Shown: one piece after another, positions 32,511-41,595 of the stretch
Layout: each line of letters starts with the position of its first letter
Position numbering within the stretch: position 1 is the stretch's first letter
From: Runella zeae DSM 19591
Lineage (GTDB): Bacteria; Bacteroidota; Bacteroidia; Cytophagales; Spirosomataceae
Assembly (NCBI RefSeq): GCF_000423565.1
Contig: NZ_AUIF01000037.1
Location: 1 to 64,000 of the forward strand
Reading direction: 5' to 3'
DNA: 64,000 nt
The notes under the pieces: model-generated
What the model saw: only the letters and a program-made list of their open reading frames with translations
What the model was told of the DNA's origin: nothing
Database searches by the model: none
Made by a program: the position numbers and the translations under genes

Positions 32511-33515
32511 CTAATATTTCAGACAACGCGTACTACGTCGTTCACGGGTGTTTTTTCCCGCAAATTTGAAGAGACTGTCGAGACCGTACCACATCGATAG
32601 CTCAAAAGAGCCAGTGTCAGCTCCTAGTGATGATACCGGTACATCATAACTTACTTGAAAAAGCACATTGTCGCGGGCCCAGCCGAGGGTAGGGATGATA
32701 GCATCGCGACGTTTGTCGCCAATTACCAGTCCACGATACCAAACTCCTACCAATAGCGGTGAAAATATAAAATTGGTGCCCAAATCTAGTTGTTGATTTA
32801 CTCCCTGTTTTCGTAATTGCATACCGACGCTGATGGCGCTTTCGCGATCGAGGTCGTGGCCATATCCATGGCCAAAAAGGGCAAATTTTACCGGAAATTG
32901 CGCACCTAATTGTAGCCCAAAGCGCTCACGAAGCCAATCGTTGTTGCGAATGCGCATATTGTGCCAACTTATACCCGCCCAGTAAAATGGCTCATCGCTG
33001 TCTTGAGGGTCATAATCAAAACGTACTCCACTCGAAAATACCACTTTATTTTGGGTGATACCCATATGTGATAGGGGGTCGGTTGTACCTAAATATTGAG
33101 CTACAAAGTTGAGATTGTTGGTGTTGAATCGATCCGAAACCCACGCGGCTTGCAAGCCGGGCGTAAGCCTAAGGTTTTGTTTGTCGTCTAAGTAAAACGA
33201 TCTCGAAACCTGCCCTGCTATTTGGTTGCTGTTGAGGGTAGAACCGCGACGGTCGTGTAAAAGTTGTAGTCCTAGGCCTACTTGGGCATCTTCGGCATAG
33301 GTATCATAAGAAAAAGCCGCTGTTTGAAAAGGAATACCGACACCGGCCCATTGGTTGCGATAATTGGCAATAAACCGATGAGTACCTGCGTCGCCAACCA
33401 AAGCGGGATTTTGGAAAAGAGGATTGGTATAAAACTGTGAAAATTGGGGAGATTGTGCCAAAGTATCCCAAGAAGCAGCTAAACCCAAGAGACAGACCCA
33501 TAAAAATTGTTTCAT
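32511..33515 (-). CDS. PorP/SprF family type IX secretion-associated outer-membrane protein
   Basis: A 334-residue barrel protein with a signal peptide (1-21, 'TLAQS'). The family hallmark is at the mature N-terminus: 'PQFSQFYTNPLFQNPALVG', followed by 'FIANYRNQW'. The remainder is a series of amphipathic strands. PorP/SprF proteins are encoded next to large gliding-type adhesins with a CHU_C domain and help attach or export them through the T9SS. Here it follows such a gene by 12 bp, so the pair matches the SprB/SprF arrangement. Confidence 0.93.
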   Translation of the reverse strand: MKQFLWVCLLGLAASWDTLAQSPQFSQFYTNPLFQNPALVGDAGTHRFIANYRNQWAGVGIPFQTAAFSYDTYAEDAQVGLGLQLLHDRRGSTLNSNQIAGQVSRSFYLDDKQNLRLTPGLQAAWVSDRFNTNNLNFVAQYLGTTDPLSHMGITQNKVVFSSGVRFDYDPQDSDEPFYWAGISWHNMRIRNNDWLRERFGLQLGAQFPVKFALFGHGYGHDLDRESAISVGMQLRKQGVNQQLDLGTNFIFSPLLVGVWYRGLVIGDKRRDAIIPTLGWARDNVLFQVSYDVPVSSLGADTGSFELSMWYGLDSLFKFAGKNTRERRSTRCLKY

Positions 33516-33527
33516 AAAGATTCAGGT

Positions 33528-36500
33528 TTAGCGAATGAGATAGAAGTTTTTACGAATACGTTCCCGTTTGGTGGTTTCTACAAATAGCACCTCAGCTTCG
33601 ATGATGTACATATCGGCAGGCATATCCTGACCATTGAACTTGCCATCCCAAGCATGTTCTATACTTTGACGACTAGCAGGGATATTGTTTTTCTCAAAAA
33701 CCACTTCTCCCCATCGGTCTCTTACTTTGAGGTGGATAATTTCTTTGATTCCGCTACCAAAGAGTGTATAAAAATCGCCAATGCCATCGGCGTTGGGGGT
33801 GAATGCTTGCGGTATCAAAACGGCACAACTATCTACCACAAAAGCAGTTACTCTAAAGGCCGAATCGACGCAAGCCCCTCTATTGCTTACCACGAGCTTT
33901 ACGTCATATTGTCCTTTGGGAAAAGGTAAGGCAGGGTTTTGAGCAGTTGAAGTTTGCCCATTGCTAAAGTACCATTTCCACGAATCCGCATTTTGGGAGC
34001 GGTCGATAAGACGCACAGGCCCAGGCGAGCAAATGATAGAGTCGCCTTCTATTCTGAAATCAGGAATCGGGCGAGCCACAATCGGAACAGTTTTGCGGAC
34101 AGGGGCACTTTTGCAGTTTTTGCTATCCCGAAATACCGTGAGGGTAATAGAAACGCCCCCATTTGGACTGCTGTAAATATGAAGGGGTGAATAATTGGTG
34201 GAGTCGATAGGAGAGCCATCACCAAAGTTCCATTCAAATTGGAGCGAAGGGTCAGAGAGATTGGTGATTTGGACAGGGTTGCCTTGGCAAGCGAGTGGAG
34301 ATTCAATTCGGAAGTCACCCGTAGGAATACTCGTCACCCTGACGATATTGGTAGTAGAGCCTTCGCCGCAGGGAGTTTTGGCGGTGAGGGTTACTTCATA
34401 TTCTTTGTTGGGGGTATTGTAGGTATGTGAAGGGTTAGCTTCGGTCTTGGTGGTGTTATCCCCAAAAGTCCATTTCCAACTAGTGGGTTTAGGTACGGTG
34501 GCATCTTTGAAGAGGATAGGTTCGCCGGGGCAAACTACCGATTTTGACATACTAAAAAGTGCTTTTACCGTAGTCGGAAAAATCTGAATCGGCACTTCTG
34601 CGCTATCGCTTCCACAAGCACTAAATACCGACAGCCGCACGCGATACGTGCGCGCGCTATCGGGCGACGCAAAAAAATGACCGACGGTATCAGCTCCCGT
34701 GGTTCGGAAGGTACCATCTCCAAAATCCCAGCGCGACTCGGGCTTGTTGTGACCAGCGGAGCGATTAGAAAAAAACAAAGTAGCGGGAGTACATCTTACC
34801 AAAGTAGAATCGACGCCTATCTCTGCTTGGGCGAGGGGGCGTACCACAATATCGCGGCTGCTAGACTGCTCTCCACAGCTATTTTTTACTTTAAAAGTGA
34901 CTTTGACCGTGAGGTCGGTTTTGCCTCGATTATCAAAGATTTTAGGGCTAGGCTGAAATCCTGTAAAGGGTGCTTCGCTGCCAAATGTCCAAGTATATTC
35001 AGTGCCGTTGGCGGCTGAGCCTTCAGGCGTAAAACGCACGTTGAGAGGGGCGCATCCTTGGGGCTTGTCGGCGGTGAAATTGGCCGAAGCAGGTGGAGCG
35101 GTGATTGTGATGTCTTGGGTAAGGGTATCGGCACAATCGCCCGATTTGGCAATAAGAGTCACTTGGTTGACGCCTTGAACTAGCGACAGTGACGGGGTAC
35201 GCTCGGTAGAGGTATTGGTTCCATTGACAAGCCATACATAGCTTGCCGCACCTAGAGAGTTATTGGTAGGTTTGAGGACACCGCCTACGCATCCGCTTCC
35301 TAATGAAAAATCGGCTTTGGGGCTTCCGATGGTGATGACAGCCTCATCAGTAGCACGGCAGCCTTTGGGGGATGTTATTTCATATGTCAGCCTGATTTGT
35401 GGCGTATTAAGCGTGCTGACTAGTAACGTGTCGCCTTTTAAGCAATTGTTGCACCCACTCCACCGCCCACCGCCCGGAGTGGCTTGAAGTTTAAGGAAGG
35501 CAGTGCCTTCACATGAGGCCAAGTCTTGGGCTTGGGGCTTGATGCCTTCAATATTGACCTTGATACTATCTCTGACTGCGCACGAACCCGTGCCAATGCT
35601 ATATTTGATGGTGGCGGTACCCGTGTTTTTGGGATTAAATACGTAGTTGTTGCCTTGTTTTTCAATTAAATCAGAACCCGACCAGGTGCCATTTGGAATC
35701 GACGCTACTAAGGGCAATGCGTTGGTGCCAACGCACAAAGTAGTATCGCGCAAAGGAGACGTAACTCTAACCTGAGCTAGTGCATTGACAAAGAAGGTGT
35801 CGCGTTTGACCAATGTACCGCCGCAGGGGTTGGGCAGGGTAGCTTCTACGATATAAGGTGTAGTTTGGAAAGATAAGCTTTGGCCCACTGCTGGATTAAA
35901 AGCCATTCCATTTAAGGTATAACTAGCCCCCTGCTGAGGTGTAAATTGATACGTAAAAGGCAGTTGACATACATCGTCTTGTGTAGGCAAGGTAAGTGTA
36001 GGAGAATCAATCACTTTGTGAGGACAGATGTTGGGGACAGAGCGTCCACAATCATTGACCGCAATGAGGGTGATGTTGTAAGTACCTGATTTGGTAAACT
36101 GAATAACAGGCTTAGGGGAGTTGGCGTTGGTATTGTTGAGGTATTTATAGTCACTCGGGCTAATGCTCCATTCGTACCGTGTAGCATCAAGCGAAATAGT
36201 GCCATCTAAAGTAAGTGTACCTCCATTTGACAAACAAACAACCGTATCGGTATTGATGACCGAATAGCCCGTCATGTTGTATTTGGCTTCGGGTCGTTTT
36301 TTTAATTTAACATCTATTTCGGCTGTTTTTGAGCCGCAAGTTGCCGAAGTAGCGGTAAGTTTAACTTTATAAGTTCTTGTAGGGTCAGCGTAAGTGATGG
36401 AAGGAGATGTATTTTCACTTGTTTGACCATTTCCAAAGTCCCATAGGAATTTTATGTCTGAGATTGGACATGAATTGTTGCCAAAACGAACTGGAGAACC

Positions 36501-36932
36501 TTCGCATGCAAAAGTTGCTATAGGATTAGGTTGAGGGGTTTTATTGAATACCAACTCATATGATTTATTATCACTGCTACAACTAAGATTTCTAATCGAA
36601 AAAGGAAAGCTTTTTTCAGGAGTAGAGCAAGACTCTATAAATTCTCGCAACTTATAAGTATGCTCTAAAGTAGTATCTTTTGTCATCATAATTATTTGCT
36701 CCGCGCCATCACCCCATCTAATTCTGTATTCTTTCGTAGCACAGTAGCCTGGCTTGAATTTAAGACAGAGTTTGTAATTAGAATCACTGGGAGCAACACA
36801 TAAATCACCTGTGCCAGTACAAAAAGTGAAATCTACTGGTATTTGTGCATGCGCTTTCTTAGAAAGAAGAAAAAAAGCAATAGAAAGAAAAAAGAAAATA
36901 GCGAGACGAATACCAAGTAGAGTTTTGTTCAT
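33528..36932 (-). CDS. Giant PKD-domain surface protein with T9SS gliding-motility C-terminal domain
   Basis: A 1134-residue secreted protein. From the ATG at 36932 it has a signal peptide (1-30, 'KKAHAQ'); the frame extends further upstream but without a signal. At least six PKD-type domains are seen, each with a 'W.FGDG' or 'WDFGNGQTS' turn and 'Y..PG.Y.V.L.' ending, especially in residues 150-240 and 660-1030. Cys pairs suggest disulfides. The last about 90 residues ('IPQAFTPNADGIGDFYTL', 'DRWGEVVFE', 'WDGKFNGQDMPADMYI') are the gliding-motility-associated C-terminal sorting domain (CHU_C). It is a likely adhesin exported by the T9SS, paired with the downstream PorP/SprF protein. Confidence 0.93.
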   Translation of the reverse strand: MNKTLLGIRLAIFFFLSIAFFLLSKKAHAQIPVDFTFCTGTGDLCVAPSDSNYKLCLKFKPGYCATKEYRIRWGDGAEQIIMMTKDTTLEHTYKLREFIESCSTPEKSFPFSIRNLSCSSDNKSYELVFNKTPQPNPIATFACEGSPVRFGNNSCPISDIKFLWDFGNGQTSENTSPSITYADPTRTYKVKLTATSATCGSKTAEIDVKLKKRPEAKYNMTGYSVINTDTVVCLSNGGTLTLDGTISLDATRYEWSISPSDYKYLNNTNANSPKPVIQFTKSGTYNITLIAVNDCGRSVPNICPHKVIDSPTLTLPTQDDVCQLPFTYQFTPQQGASYTLNGMAFNPAVGQSLSFQTTPYIVEATLPNPCGGTLVKRDTFFVNALAQVRVTSPLRDTTLCVGTNALPLVASIPNGTWSGSDLIEKQGNNYVFNPKNTGTATIKYSIGTGSCAVRDSIKVNIEGIKPQAQDLASCEGTAFLKLQATPGGGRWSGCNNCLKGDTLLVSTLNTPQIRLTYEITSPKGCRATDEAVITIGSPKADFSLGSGCVGGVLKPTNNSLGAASYVWLVNGTNTSTERTPSLSLVQGVNQVTLIAKSGDCADTLTQDITITAPPASANFTADKPQGCAPLNVRFTPEGSAANGTEYTWTFGSEAPFTGFQPSPKIFDNRGKTDLTVKVTFKVKNSCGEQSSSRDIVVRPLAQAEIGVDSTLVRCTPATLFFSNRSAGHNKPESRWDFGDGTFRTTGADTVGHFFASPDSARTYRVRLSVFSACGSDSAEVPIQIFPTTVKALFSMSKSVVCPGEPILFKDATVPKPTSWKWTFGDNTTKTEANPSHTYNTPNKEYEVTLTAKTPCGEGSTTNIVRVTSIPTGDFRIESPLACQGNPVQITNLSDPSLQFEWNFGDGSPIDSTNYSPLHIYSSPNGGVSITLTVFRDSKNCKSAPVRKTVPIVARPIPDFRIEGDSIICSPGPVRLIDRSQNADSWKWYFSNGQTSTAQNPALPFPKGQYDVKLVVSNRGACVDSAFRVTAFVVDSCAVLIPQAFTPNADGIGDFYTLFGSGIKEIIHLKVRDRWGEVVFEKNNIPASRQSIEHAWDGKFNGQDMPADMYIIEAEVLFVETTKRERIRKNFYLIR

Positions 36933-37110
36933 AGTAGTAATGTGAATAGCATTGCTAAAATTAGAACATTTGATAGTTTTGGCCAATGGTGTGGATAATA
37001 ATAGGGCCAAAACTTATCAAACGTCACAAAAATGTAAATCTCTAGTTGTAGGGAGATAGAAGGAGGTCATACTTGCATTAAAGTATGCTTGAGGAGCCTA
37101 AAGAGGAATG

Positions 37111-37614
37111 CTACTCAAATTTGGGTAGCTTAAATACCCCATTTTTTAGGCTAAGCGTTTTGTTCAGAACCTTAGGAGTGGCTAGTGTAGCGTTTATTTT
37201 TCCTTCCATAGATTTACCATCAAATTTTGTGATTTCAACCGTACCCTGCTGTGATTTCCATTCGATTGAGTCATCTTCATATATCTCAACATCGCCATTA
37301 AAAGTAACACTGACTTCTCCTTTTTCGACCGAGTAGGAGGTTTTACTTTCCTTAAAATCAAGAATAGTAACATTGATTGCATTGATAGTCAATAGCGATG
37401 CCGCATTGAAAAATGAAAGTTGGAGTTCTTGTTTGTTGTTGCTGGGTTGGAAAAGAACAAATCCATTGGAGGTCATCTCCGTTTTTTTACCGCTTACTTC
37501 AATCGTCAAATCGACTCGTTCGAGCTGATTTGCTTTGTCAATGATTTTGTTGCAGGAAAAAAAGGTAGTTATACTTAAGCAAACTACAAGAAGGGATAAG
37601 CTGGGTTTTTTCAT
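37111..37614 (-). CDS. Exported lipoprotein, beta-rich, unknown function
   Basis: A 167-residue lipoprotein with lipobox 'TFFSC' (Cys21). The mature part is predicted all-beta ('RVDLTIEVSGKKTEMTS', 'GEVSVTFNGDVEIYEDDS', 'GTVEITKFDGKSMEGKINATL'), like the small calycin- or DUF6252-like lipoproteins of Bacteroidota; I cannot assign a family firmly. It stands alone between the PKD gene and the LytTR gene. Confidence 0.75.
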   Translation of the reverse strand: MKKPSLSLLVVCLSITTFFSCNKIIDKANQLERVDLTIEVSGKKTEMTSNGFVLFQPSNNKQELQLSFFNAASLLTINAINVTILDFKESKTSYSVEKGEVSVTFNGDVEIYEDDSIEWKSQQGTVEITKFDGKSMEGKINATLATPKVLNKTLSLKNGVFKLPKFE

Positions 37615-37677
37615 GATAAGAAATTTATATGGATAGACGAGTTTTAAGATGAGTACATTTTTAAAAAAATTGAAAGC

Positions 37678-38070
37678 TTAGTGAGAGGGTTTGGTGAGCA
37701 AATCTCTCACTTTAGTCCACCTACTGGTAGATACTTTGATTTTTTTATCATTCAATAAGACACAGACATGATTACGTTTGTCAGAATGCTTGATATATTC
37801 TTGATTGATGATAAAGGAGCGATTGATACGGATAAAATCTGAGGGCAAAATTTGCTCAAAATGCCCTAAGTTCTTCGCCGTGAGTATTTGACGGCCATCT
37901 ACCAAATAGATAATGGTGTAGTTGCGGGTCGATTCTAAGTGAATGATTTGCATCCAAGACACCGCTTCTTTATGGTTTTTGATATGTAAAAATAGCTGAT
38001 TTGGAGAGCCTTGTTTTTGCATGGTTTGATGTAAGTTAAGAGGTTGGTAATGTGTTTTTATTTTTTGCAT
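37678..38070 (-). CDS. LytTR-domain DNA-binding regulator without receiver
   Basis: About 130 residues from the ATG at 38070. The LytTR domain fills about residues 30-128: 'MQIIHLESTRNYTIIYLVDGRQILTAKNLGHFEQILP' (given here as two segments 'MQIIHLESTRNYTII' and 'GRQILTAKNLGHFEQ'), then 'FIRINRSFIINQEYI' and 'KIKVSTSRW'. There is no receiver domain, so it may respond to its own expression level or to a partner. Other starts are possible: a GTG at 38202 immediately after a small upstream frame, or ATG at 38022. A 7-bp inverted repeat at 38332-38355 may be a binding site. Confidence 0.85.
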   Translation of the reverse strand: MQKIKTHYQPLNLHQTMQKQGSPNQLFLHIKNHKEAVSWMQIIHLESTRNYTIIYLVDGRQILTAKNLGHFEQILPSDFIRINRSFIINQEYIKHSDKRNHVCVLLNDKKIKVSTSRWTKVRDLLTKPSH

Positions 38071-38202
38071 CCTATCACAATCGCTTTGAACGTATCGTGT
38101 AGGGCAAGCCCAGTGACGAGGTGGGCGGAGGAGTTCTTGACAGGGGGGCATAAGGAAAGTTGTTTGAAAAAATGAAAAAGTAGGGCAAGTAAAGTCTAAC
38201 AC

Positions 38203-38307
38203 TTAGGATACTCGACCCTGATAGTAGGTCTTGCTGATGGTTGCATGGTGCATCTTACAAACCTCCTGAGCCATCAAAATGAGAATAAAAACGAAGAGCT
38301 TTTTCAT
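38203..38307 (-). CDS. Possible 34-residue secreted peptide upstream of the LytTR gene
   Basis: An ATG at 38307 opens a 34-codon frame beginning 'MKKLFVFILILMA', a signal-peptide-like start, followed by a short polar tail 'KTYYQGRVS'. Its TAA is directly followed by the alternative GTG start of the LytTR frame. It could be a real small exported peptide, a leader, or the truncated start of a lost gene. Support is limited to the N-terminal pattern and position. Confidence 0.3.
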   Translation of the reverse strand: MKKLFVFILILMAQEVCKMHHATISKTYYQGRVS

Positions 38308-38331
38308 AAAAAATGTCGTCTATTGAATGGA

Positions 38332-38355
38332 TGTAATGATTCGATTAGCATTACA
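38332..38355. promoter_or_regulatory. Inverted repeat TGTAATG-N10-CATTACA
   Basis: A perfect 7-bp inverted repeat with a 10-bp spacer lies 25 bp upstream of the small frame and ahead of the LytTR gene. Its half-site spacing (17 bp centre to centre) suits a dimeric regulator. The surrounding 424-bp gap (38203-38626) otherwise holds only the small frame and a terminator. Confidence 0.35.
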
Positions 38356-38589
38356 AAATTGGACGAATGAGACGGGGCTTGAAATAGAATATTAAAGGAG
38401 AAGCCTTCTTTTTAGCTCGAAAAAAAGAGGAGAAAATAGTTAGATGTTAACAGCAAAATCCTACAAATTTCGATTTAAGTGTTCGATTTTAAATGAGACC
38501 TTCGTAATGGTTTTATGGGAAATATTTAATAATCAGCAGTGGCGAGTAATGGTATAATGCGCTTTGAAACAAAGTGTTGTAGTGAGGGA

Positions 38590-38610
38590 GCACCCCGAAA
38601 TTCGGGGTGC
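38590..38610 (-). terminator. Terminator hairpin of the 145-residue exported protein gene
   Basis: The palindrome GCACCCCGAA-A-TTCGGGGTGC lies 16 bp beyond the stop of the leftward gene. The GC-rich stem is terminator-like; the T-run is weak. Confidence 0.6.
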
Positions 38611-38626
38611 AAAAGCGCATGTTAGC

Positions 38627-39064
38627 TCAATCTAGCCTCCAATTGAAGCTACTCAACACCGTATTTTTGGAAGAGTAGCCTTGTACCAATCGGATGGAGC
38701 AGCGGGAAGTAGTGCCGTTATCATCTATATTGAGGCAAGTCAAATTGCCATAGTCATCTTGTGAGAGATAAAAATTGTCGGGTTGATAATTAGGATGGCG
38801 CCGTTGGGTGTCAGCGTAGCGTGCATTGTAGCCAGTGAGGCGGTAACCATACTGGGTATTTTCTAACCGGATGGTTTGCTCAATCAAGTTGGTTTGATTG
38901 TTGGCATAATAGCGTACTCGCATTTGGCCGCTTCCATTGCTCCAAAGCACGAGTGCGGCACGGTAGCGAGTGATACCCGCCGTAAAGGTGATTTCATAAA
39001 CATCTTGCGCTTTGGCAATCACAGGCAATAGTGCTACTAACAGTAAAAAAGTGAGCTTTTTCAT
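38627..39064 (-). CDS. Small exported protein, unknown function
   Basis: A 145-residue protein with a signal peptide (1-19, 'VIAKAQ'). The mature part is beta-rich and aromatic ('YEITFTAGITRYRAALVLW', 'QMRVRYYANNQTNLIEQTI', 'YGYRLTGYNARYAD') with two Cys (about 109 and 122). No family recognised. Its promoter region contains the ACYRGT-N5-ACYRGT site, and an exact -7 box TACTTTTG lies 30 nt from that site, so it appears to belong to the same regulon as the FHA genes and may be a secreted output of that system. Confidence 0.7.
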   Translation of the reverse strand: MKKLTFLLLVALLPVIAKAQDVYEITFTAGITRYRAALVLWSNGSGQMRVRYYANNQTNLIEQTIRLENTQYGYRLTGYNARYADTQRRHPNYQPDNFYLSQDDYGNLTCLNIDDNGTTSRCSIRLVQGYSSKNTVLSSFNWRLD

Positions 39065-39151
39065 GATTTTAGGTCAATTAAAGATGAACGCCTACTCTTG
39101 AAACTACGGTTTTCGGCAAGGCCGCATTAGTTGGTCATTGAATTGACGATT

Positions 39152-39244
39152 CAAAAGTAGTGGCTCACTAAAAAAATGTTGGAGTAGCAACTGGTTGCTA
39201 ACTAGTTGTTTTCTGAAGGCTTTAGAGCGAATGATGTATGTTGG
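39152..39244. promoter_or_regulatory. Regulon site B: ACTGGT-N5-ACTAGT with -7 boxes on both sides
   Basis: The site ACTGGT-TGCTA-ACTAGT is at 39190-39206. Leftward, 30 nt away, is TACTTTTG (39152-39159, minus strand), an exact TAnnTTTG box for the 145-residue gene. Rightward, also 30 nt away, is TATGTTGG (39237-39244), one mismatch from the box, for the FHA gene at 39312. The same geometry occurs at sites A (49056-49110) and C (51377-51431). Confidence 0.65.
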
Positions 39245-39311
39245 AGATAAACGGTATCCAAACTGAGCAAACAAAAATCTATTTTTTATTCAATTATACT
39301 TTATTGATTAT

Positions 39312-40121
39312 ATGGCAAACTTGACAATTTACCAACCTGAAATCCTTTTTTTGAGAGCCCAAATATTAACTCGTTATTGTGACACATTTGGCTATGAATT
39401 TGATAGCTATTGCCAAAGGCTCACAGGGACCTTAAAGCACTACGAGCACATTTGTGAAGTAATGCAAGAGGAAGTAAATCAATATGAAAAGTTGAGGAGA
39501 TATTTAGCTTTAATCCAAAATAAGGCACTTCAGAACAGTCTAAAAAAACAAATAGGAGCAACGGAGGCTGAACAAAAACTCTTTTTGCGTAAGCATATTA
39601 ATTCTGTTTCAGGGTCAGTGTTACGTAAACTTATTTTTGAGGGACAAAACGAAACTTCTCAAGGCTATAAAGATAATTTTATACAAACCTGCTATCTGTA
39701 TATTGAAAAAGAGAGGAGCGAGTTTCTTGTCAATGATGCTCAAATAGAAAAACAAGACGGTACTATACCTCCTTTTGGGTATGCTTCAAAGCCCTCAAGC
39801 AATGGTACCGTTCCTGTTTTTCAAAAAGCATCTTCTTTCTCTCTAACCCCTCTAAAATCTACCGAAGACTCGATAGCGGAGGGGAAGGCTGTGATGGTTT
39901 TTAAAGGCAATAAAATACTGCTCAATCGCGAGAATCTTGATAGAAATAATACTACCATTACCAGTAAAATCCAGGCCGAAATAACCTTAGAAAATGGAGA
40001 GTGGATACTAAAGAATGAGAGTAAGCTGCGGACTACTTTCATTCAAGTCAATGGCCCTACCAAAATCAAAAAAGGAGATATTGTTGTGTTTGGGAATCAA
40101 CGTTTTTTGTTTGAAGACTAG
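39312..40121 (+). CDS. FHA-like domain protein with helical N-terminal region
   Basis: A 269-residue cytoplasmic protein. The N-terminal 150 residues are helical, possibly a coiled coil ('QEEVNQYEKLRRYLALIQNK'), followed by a Pro/Ser linker. The last about 75 residues form an FHA-like domain ('KILLNRENLD', 'TITSKIQAEITLENGEWILKN', 'TFIQVNGPTKIKKGDIVVFG') nearly identical in plan to that of the zinc-ribbon protein at 50482. The canonical S-x-x-H phosphothreonine-binding residues appear as 'TSKIQA', so binding may be altered. It converges on the end of the leftward kinase operon and shares its operator-like promoter site. Confidence 0.75.
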   Translation: MANLTIYQPEILFLRAQILTRYCDTFGYEFDSYCQRLTGTLKHYEHICEVMQEEVNQYEKLRRYLALIQNKALQNSLKKQIGATEAEQKLFLRKHINSVSGSVLRKLIFEGQNETSQGYKDNFIQTCYLYIEKERSEFLVNDAQIEKQDGTIPPFGYASKPSSNGTVPVFQKASSFSLTPLKSTEDSIAEGKAVMVFKGNKILLNRENLDRNNTTITSKIQAEITLENGEWILKNESKLRTTFIQVNGPTKIKKGDIVVFGNQRFLFED

Positions 40122-40160
40122 CTACTAATCCCTATTTTGAGAGTCGCCAAATTCTTGCTT

Positions 40161-40598
40161 TTAAGAGGCCTTTACATCTTTAGGTTGTGTTTTGAGGTAT
40201 AAAAAATAAGCTATTAGTAGGGCTCCTAAAAGGAGCTTGCCGCCTATTTTATCCCAAAACGAAACTTGAAACTCGGAGGGAAGAGAAATATGGGCTGCAG
40301 TGGCTAATTCGTCTAGTTTTTCTTTTGAAAGGTCAAGGTACATTTTATCAGAAATGTAGCCACACCATTCTTGGTCGTAGTTCCAAACAGGAATAAAGAA
40401 AATCGAGATTTGCTTGTATCTCATGCCAGCATCTACATAATGCCCCTCTTGATTTTGAAATTCGGGCGTATCAGGAAAATCAGCGATTTTGGCGATGGTT
40501 TCTCCACCAAAAGAGAAGAAGATTGGCTTTGCTGCATAGGCACTACTGGCGCAAGCCAGTAGTGATACCACAATCACAGAAACAGAGAAGGTTTTCAT
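40161..40598 (-). CDS. Exported protein with C-terminal membrane anchor
   Basis: A 145-residue protein with a signal peptide (1-22, 'SSAYAA'), a periplasmic part with two Trp-rich strands ('ISIFFIPVWNYDQEWCGY'), and a C-terminal membrane helix (about 118-136, 'GGKLLLGALLIAYFLYL') followed by a short basic tail. The topology is periplasmic domain with cytoplasmic tail. It is the last gene of the leftward phosphorylation operon, 12 bp after the Ppx/GppA-like gene. The function is unknown. Confidence 0.65.
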   Translation of the reverse strand: MKTFSVSVIVVSLLACASSAYAAKPIFFSFGGETIAKIADFPDTPEFQNQEGHYVDAGMRYKQISIFFIPVWNYDQEWCGYISDKMYLDLSKEKLDELATAAHISLPSEFQVSFWDKIGGKLLLGALLIAYFLYLKTQPKDVKAS

Positions 40599-40610
40599 AG
40601 TTTTTAGGGA

Positions 40611-41564
40611 TTATTTAAGGCTTAATAAATAACCTATTGAAAAATTGGCGTCCCAATCAAAGATAAATTGGGGAGTATTCGTAGCGTCTTTGATCGCTTT
40701 GTAGAGGTTGAGTCCCGCTTTATCTTTAGCCTCCTCAAGGGTGTATTTATCAGGAGTATTTAGTATGGTAAAACGCTCGTTGTTTTGACGGATTTTTTTG
40801 GCTAGTTTAAACGGAACACCCCCGATGATAAAACAAGTTTTACGGTTGAAGGTAGGGATGGCACCGCATTTGTCCTTTACTTCCTGATAGACTTTACCGT
40901 CGTCGGTTTTATCTTGAAAATACTTTGAACCATAGGTTTCAAAAGCATTTATATTGTTGTCTTTTTTCCAAGAAACTTTAGTGTTACTTGAGCCCATATC
41001 CACTACAAATGCGTCATTTTCGTAGGCTTTGGGCAATACACAGGCCAAGGCTAAGGCTCCTTCTTGTTCGGGGGTTACGATATTGACTACATATTTTAAA
41101 TTTTTTAGACCTCCGATAATTTTCTGAGTAACGGCTTCTTTGGCTGCTCCCGAGCTTACTACAAAGTGAATATGAGCAGCTTGTACCCCAAAATCGAGCA
41201 TCGTGCTGATGTATTTCTTGAGGCCGTCGCGTATGTCGGTATCAGTGGCCATATTTTCAAGTACCAAGCTATTGCCAAAATCTGCTTTTTGTAACTTCCA
41301 GTTTTTGTTGGCATCTATATTGACTATGAAAGAGTTAAATCCAGAAGCACCTAACTCGACGACCCCTTTGAGGGTACCGTTGATGGGCTCAGGAGGAGCA
41401 TAACTAAAACCAGAGGGAGAGATAGGCTCTACTACATTGGCTGGGGTATCTTCCACCATAGAGGAAGACTTTTTGCCAAAGAGATATTTACCGCCAAAAA
41501 ATAGGCCAACCCCAAGGGTGATGCCAAATAGAATTTTGGCAATGGGAGTGAATTTGGATTGCAT
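40611..41564 (-). CDS. Membrane-anchored Ppx/GppA-like (ASKHA-fold) protein
   Basis: A 317-residue protein. One N-terminal membrane helix (about 10-29) and a Pro-rich linker precede an ASKHA-type domain: phosphate-1 strand 'GVVELGASGFNSFIVNID' (about 67-84), a Ppx-like 'VTPEQEGALA' (163-172), phosphate-2 'FVVDMGSSNTKVSW' (186-199), and 'CFIIGGVPFKLAKKI' at the adenosine position. The order matches exopolyphosphatase/GppA proteins. Glycines of the phosphate loops are reduced, so catalysis is uncertain. Whether the domain faces cytoplasm or periplasm is unclear, because basic residues flank both sides of the helix. It lies in the kinase/phosphatase operon. Confidence 0.65.
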   Translation of the reverse strand: MQSKFTPIAKILFGITLGVGLFFGGKYLFGKKSSSMVEDTPANVVEPISPSGFSYAPPEPINGTLKGVVELGASGFNSFIVNIDANKNWKLQKADFGNSLVLENMATDTDIRDGLKKYISTMLDFGVQAAHIHFVVSSGAAKEAVTQKIIGGLKNLKYVVNIVTPEQEGALALACVLPKAYENDAFVVDMGSSNTKVSWKKDNNINAFETYGSKYFQDKTDDGKVYQEVKDKCGAIPTFNRKTCFIIGGVPFKLAKKIRQNNERFTILNTPDKYTLEEAKDKAGLNLYKAIKDATNTPQFIFDWDANFSIGYLLSLK

Positions 41565-41595
41565 AATTGTTGGGTCTTATTAAAGGGTTAAAAAT

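Noticed and set aside
37085-37336. Rightward frame of 83 codons
   Set aside because: Antisense to the end of a lipoprotein gene with a clear lipobox.
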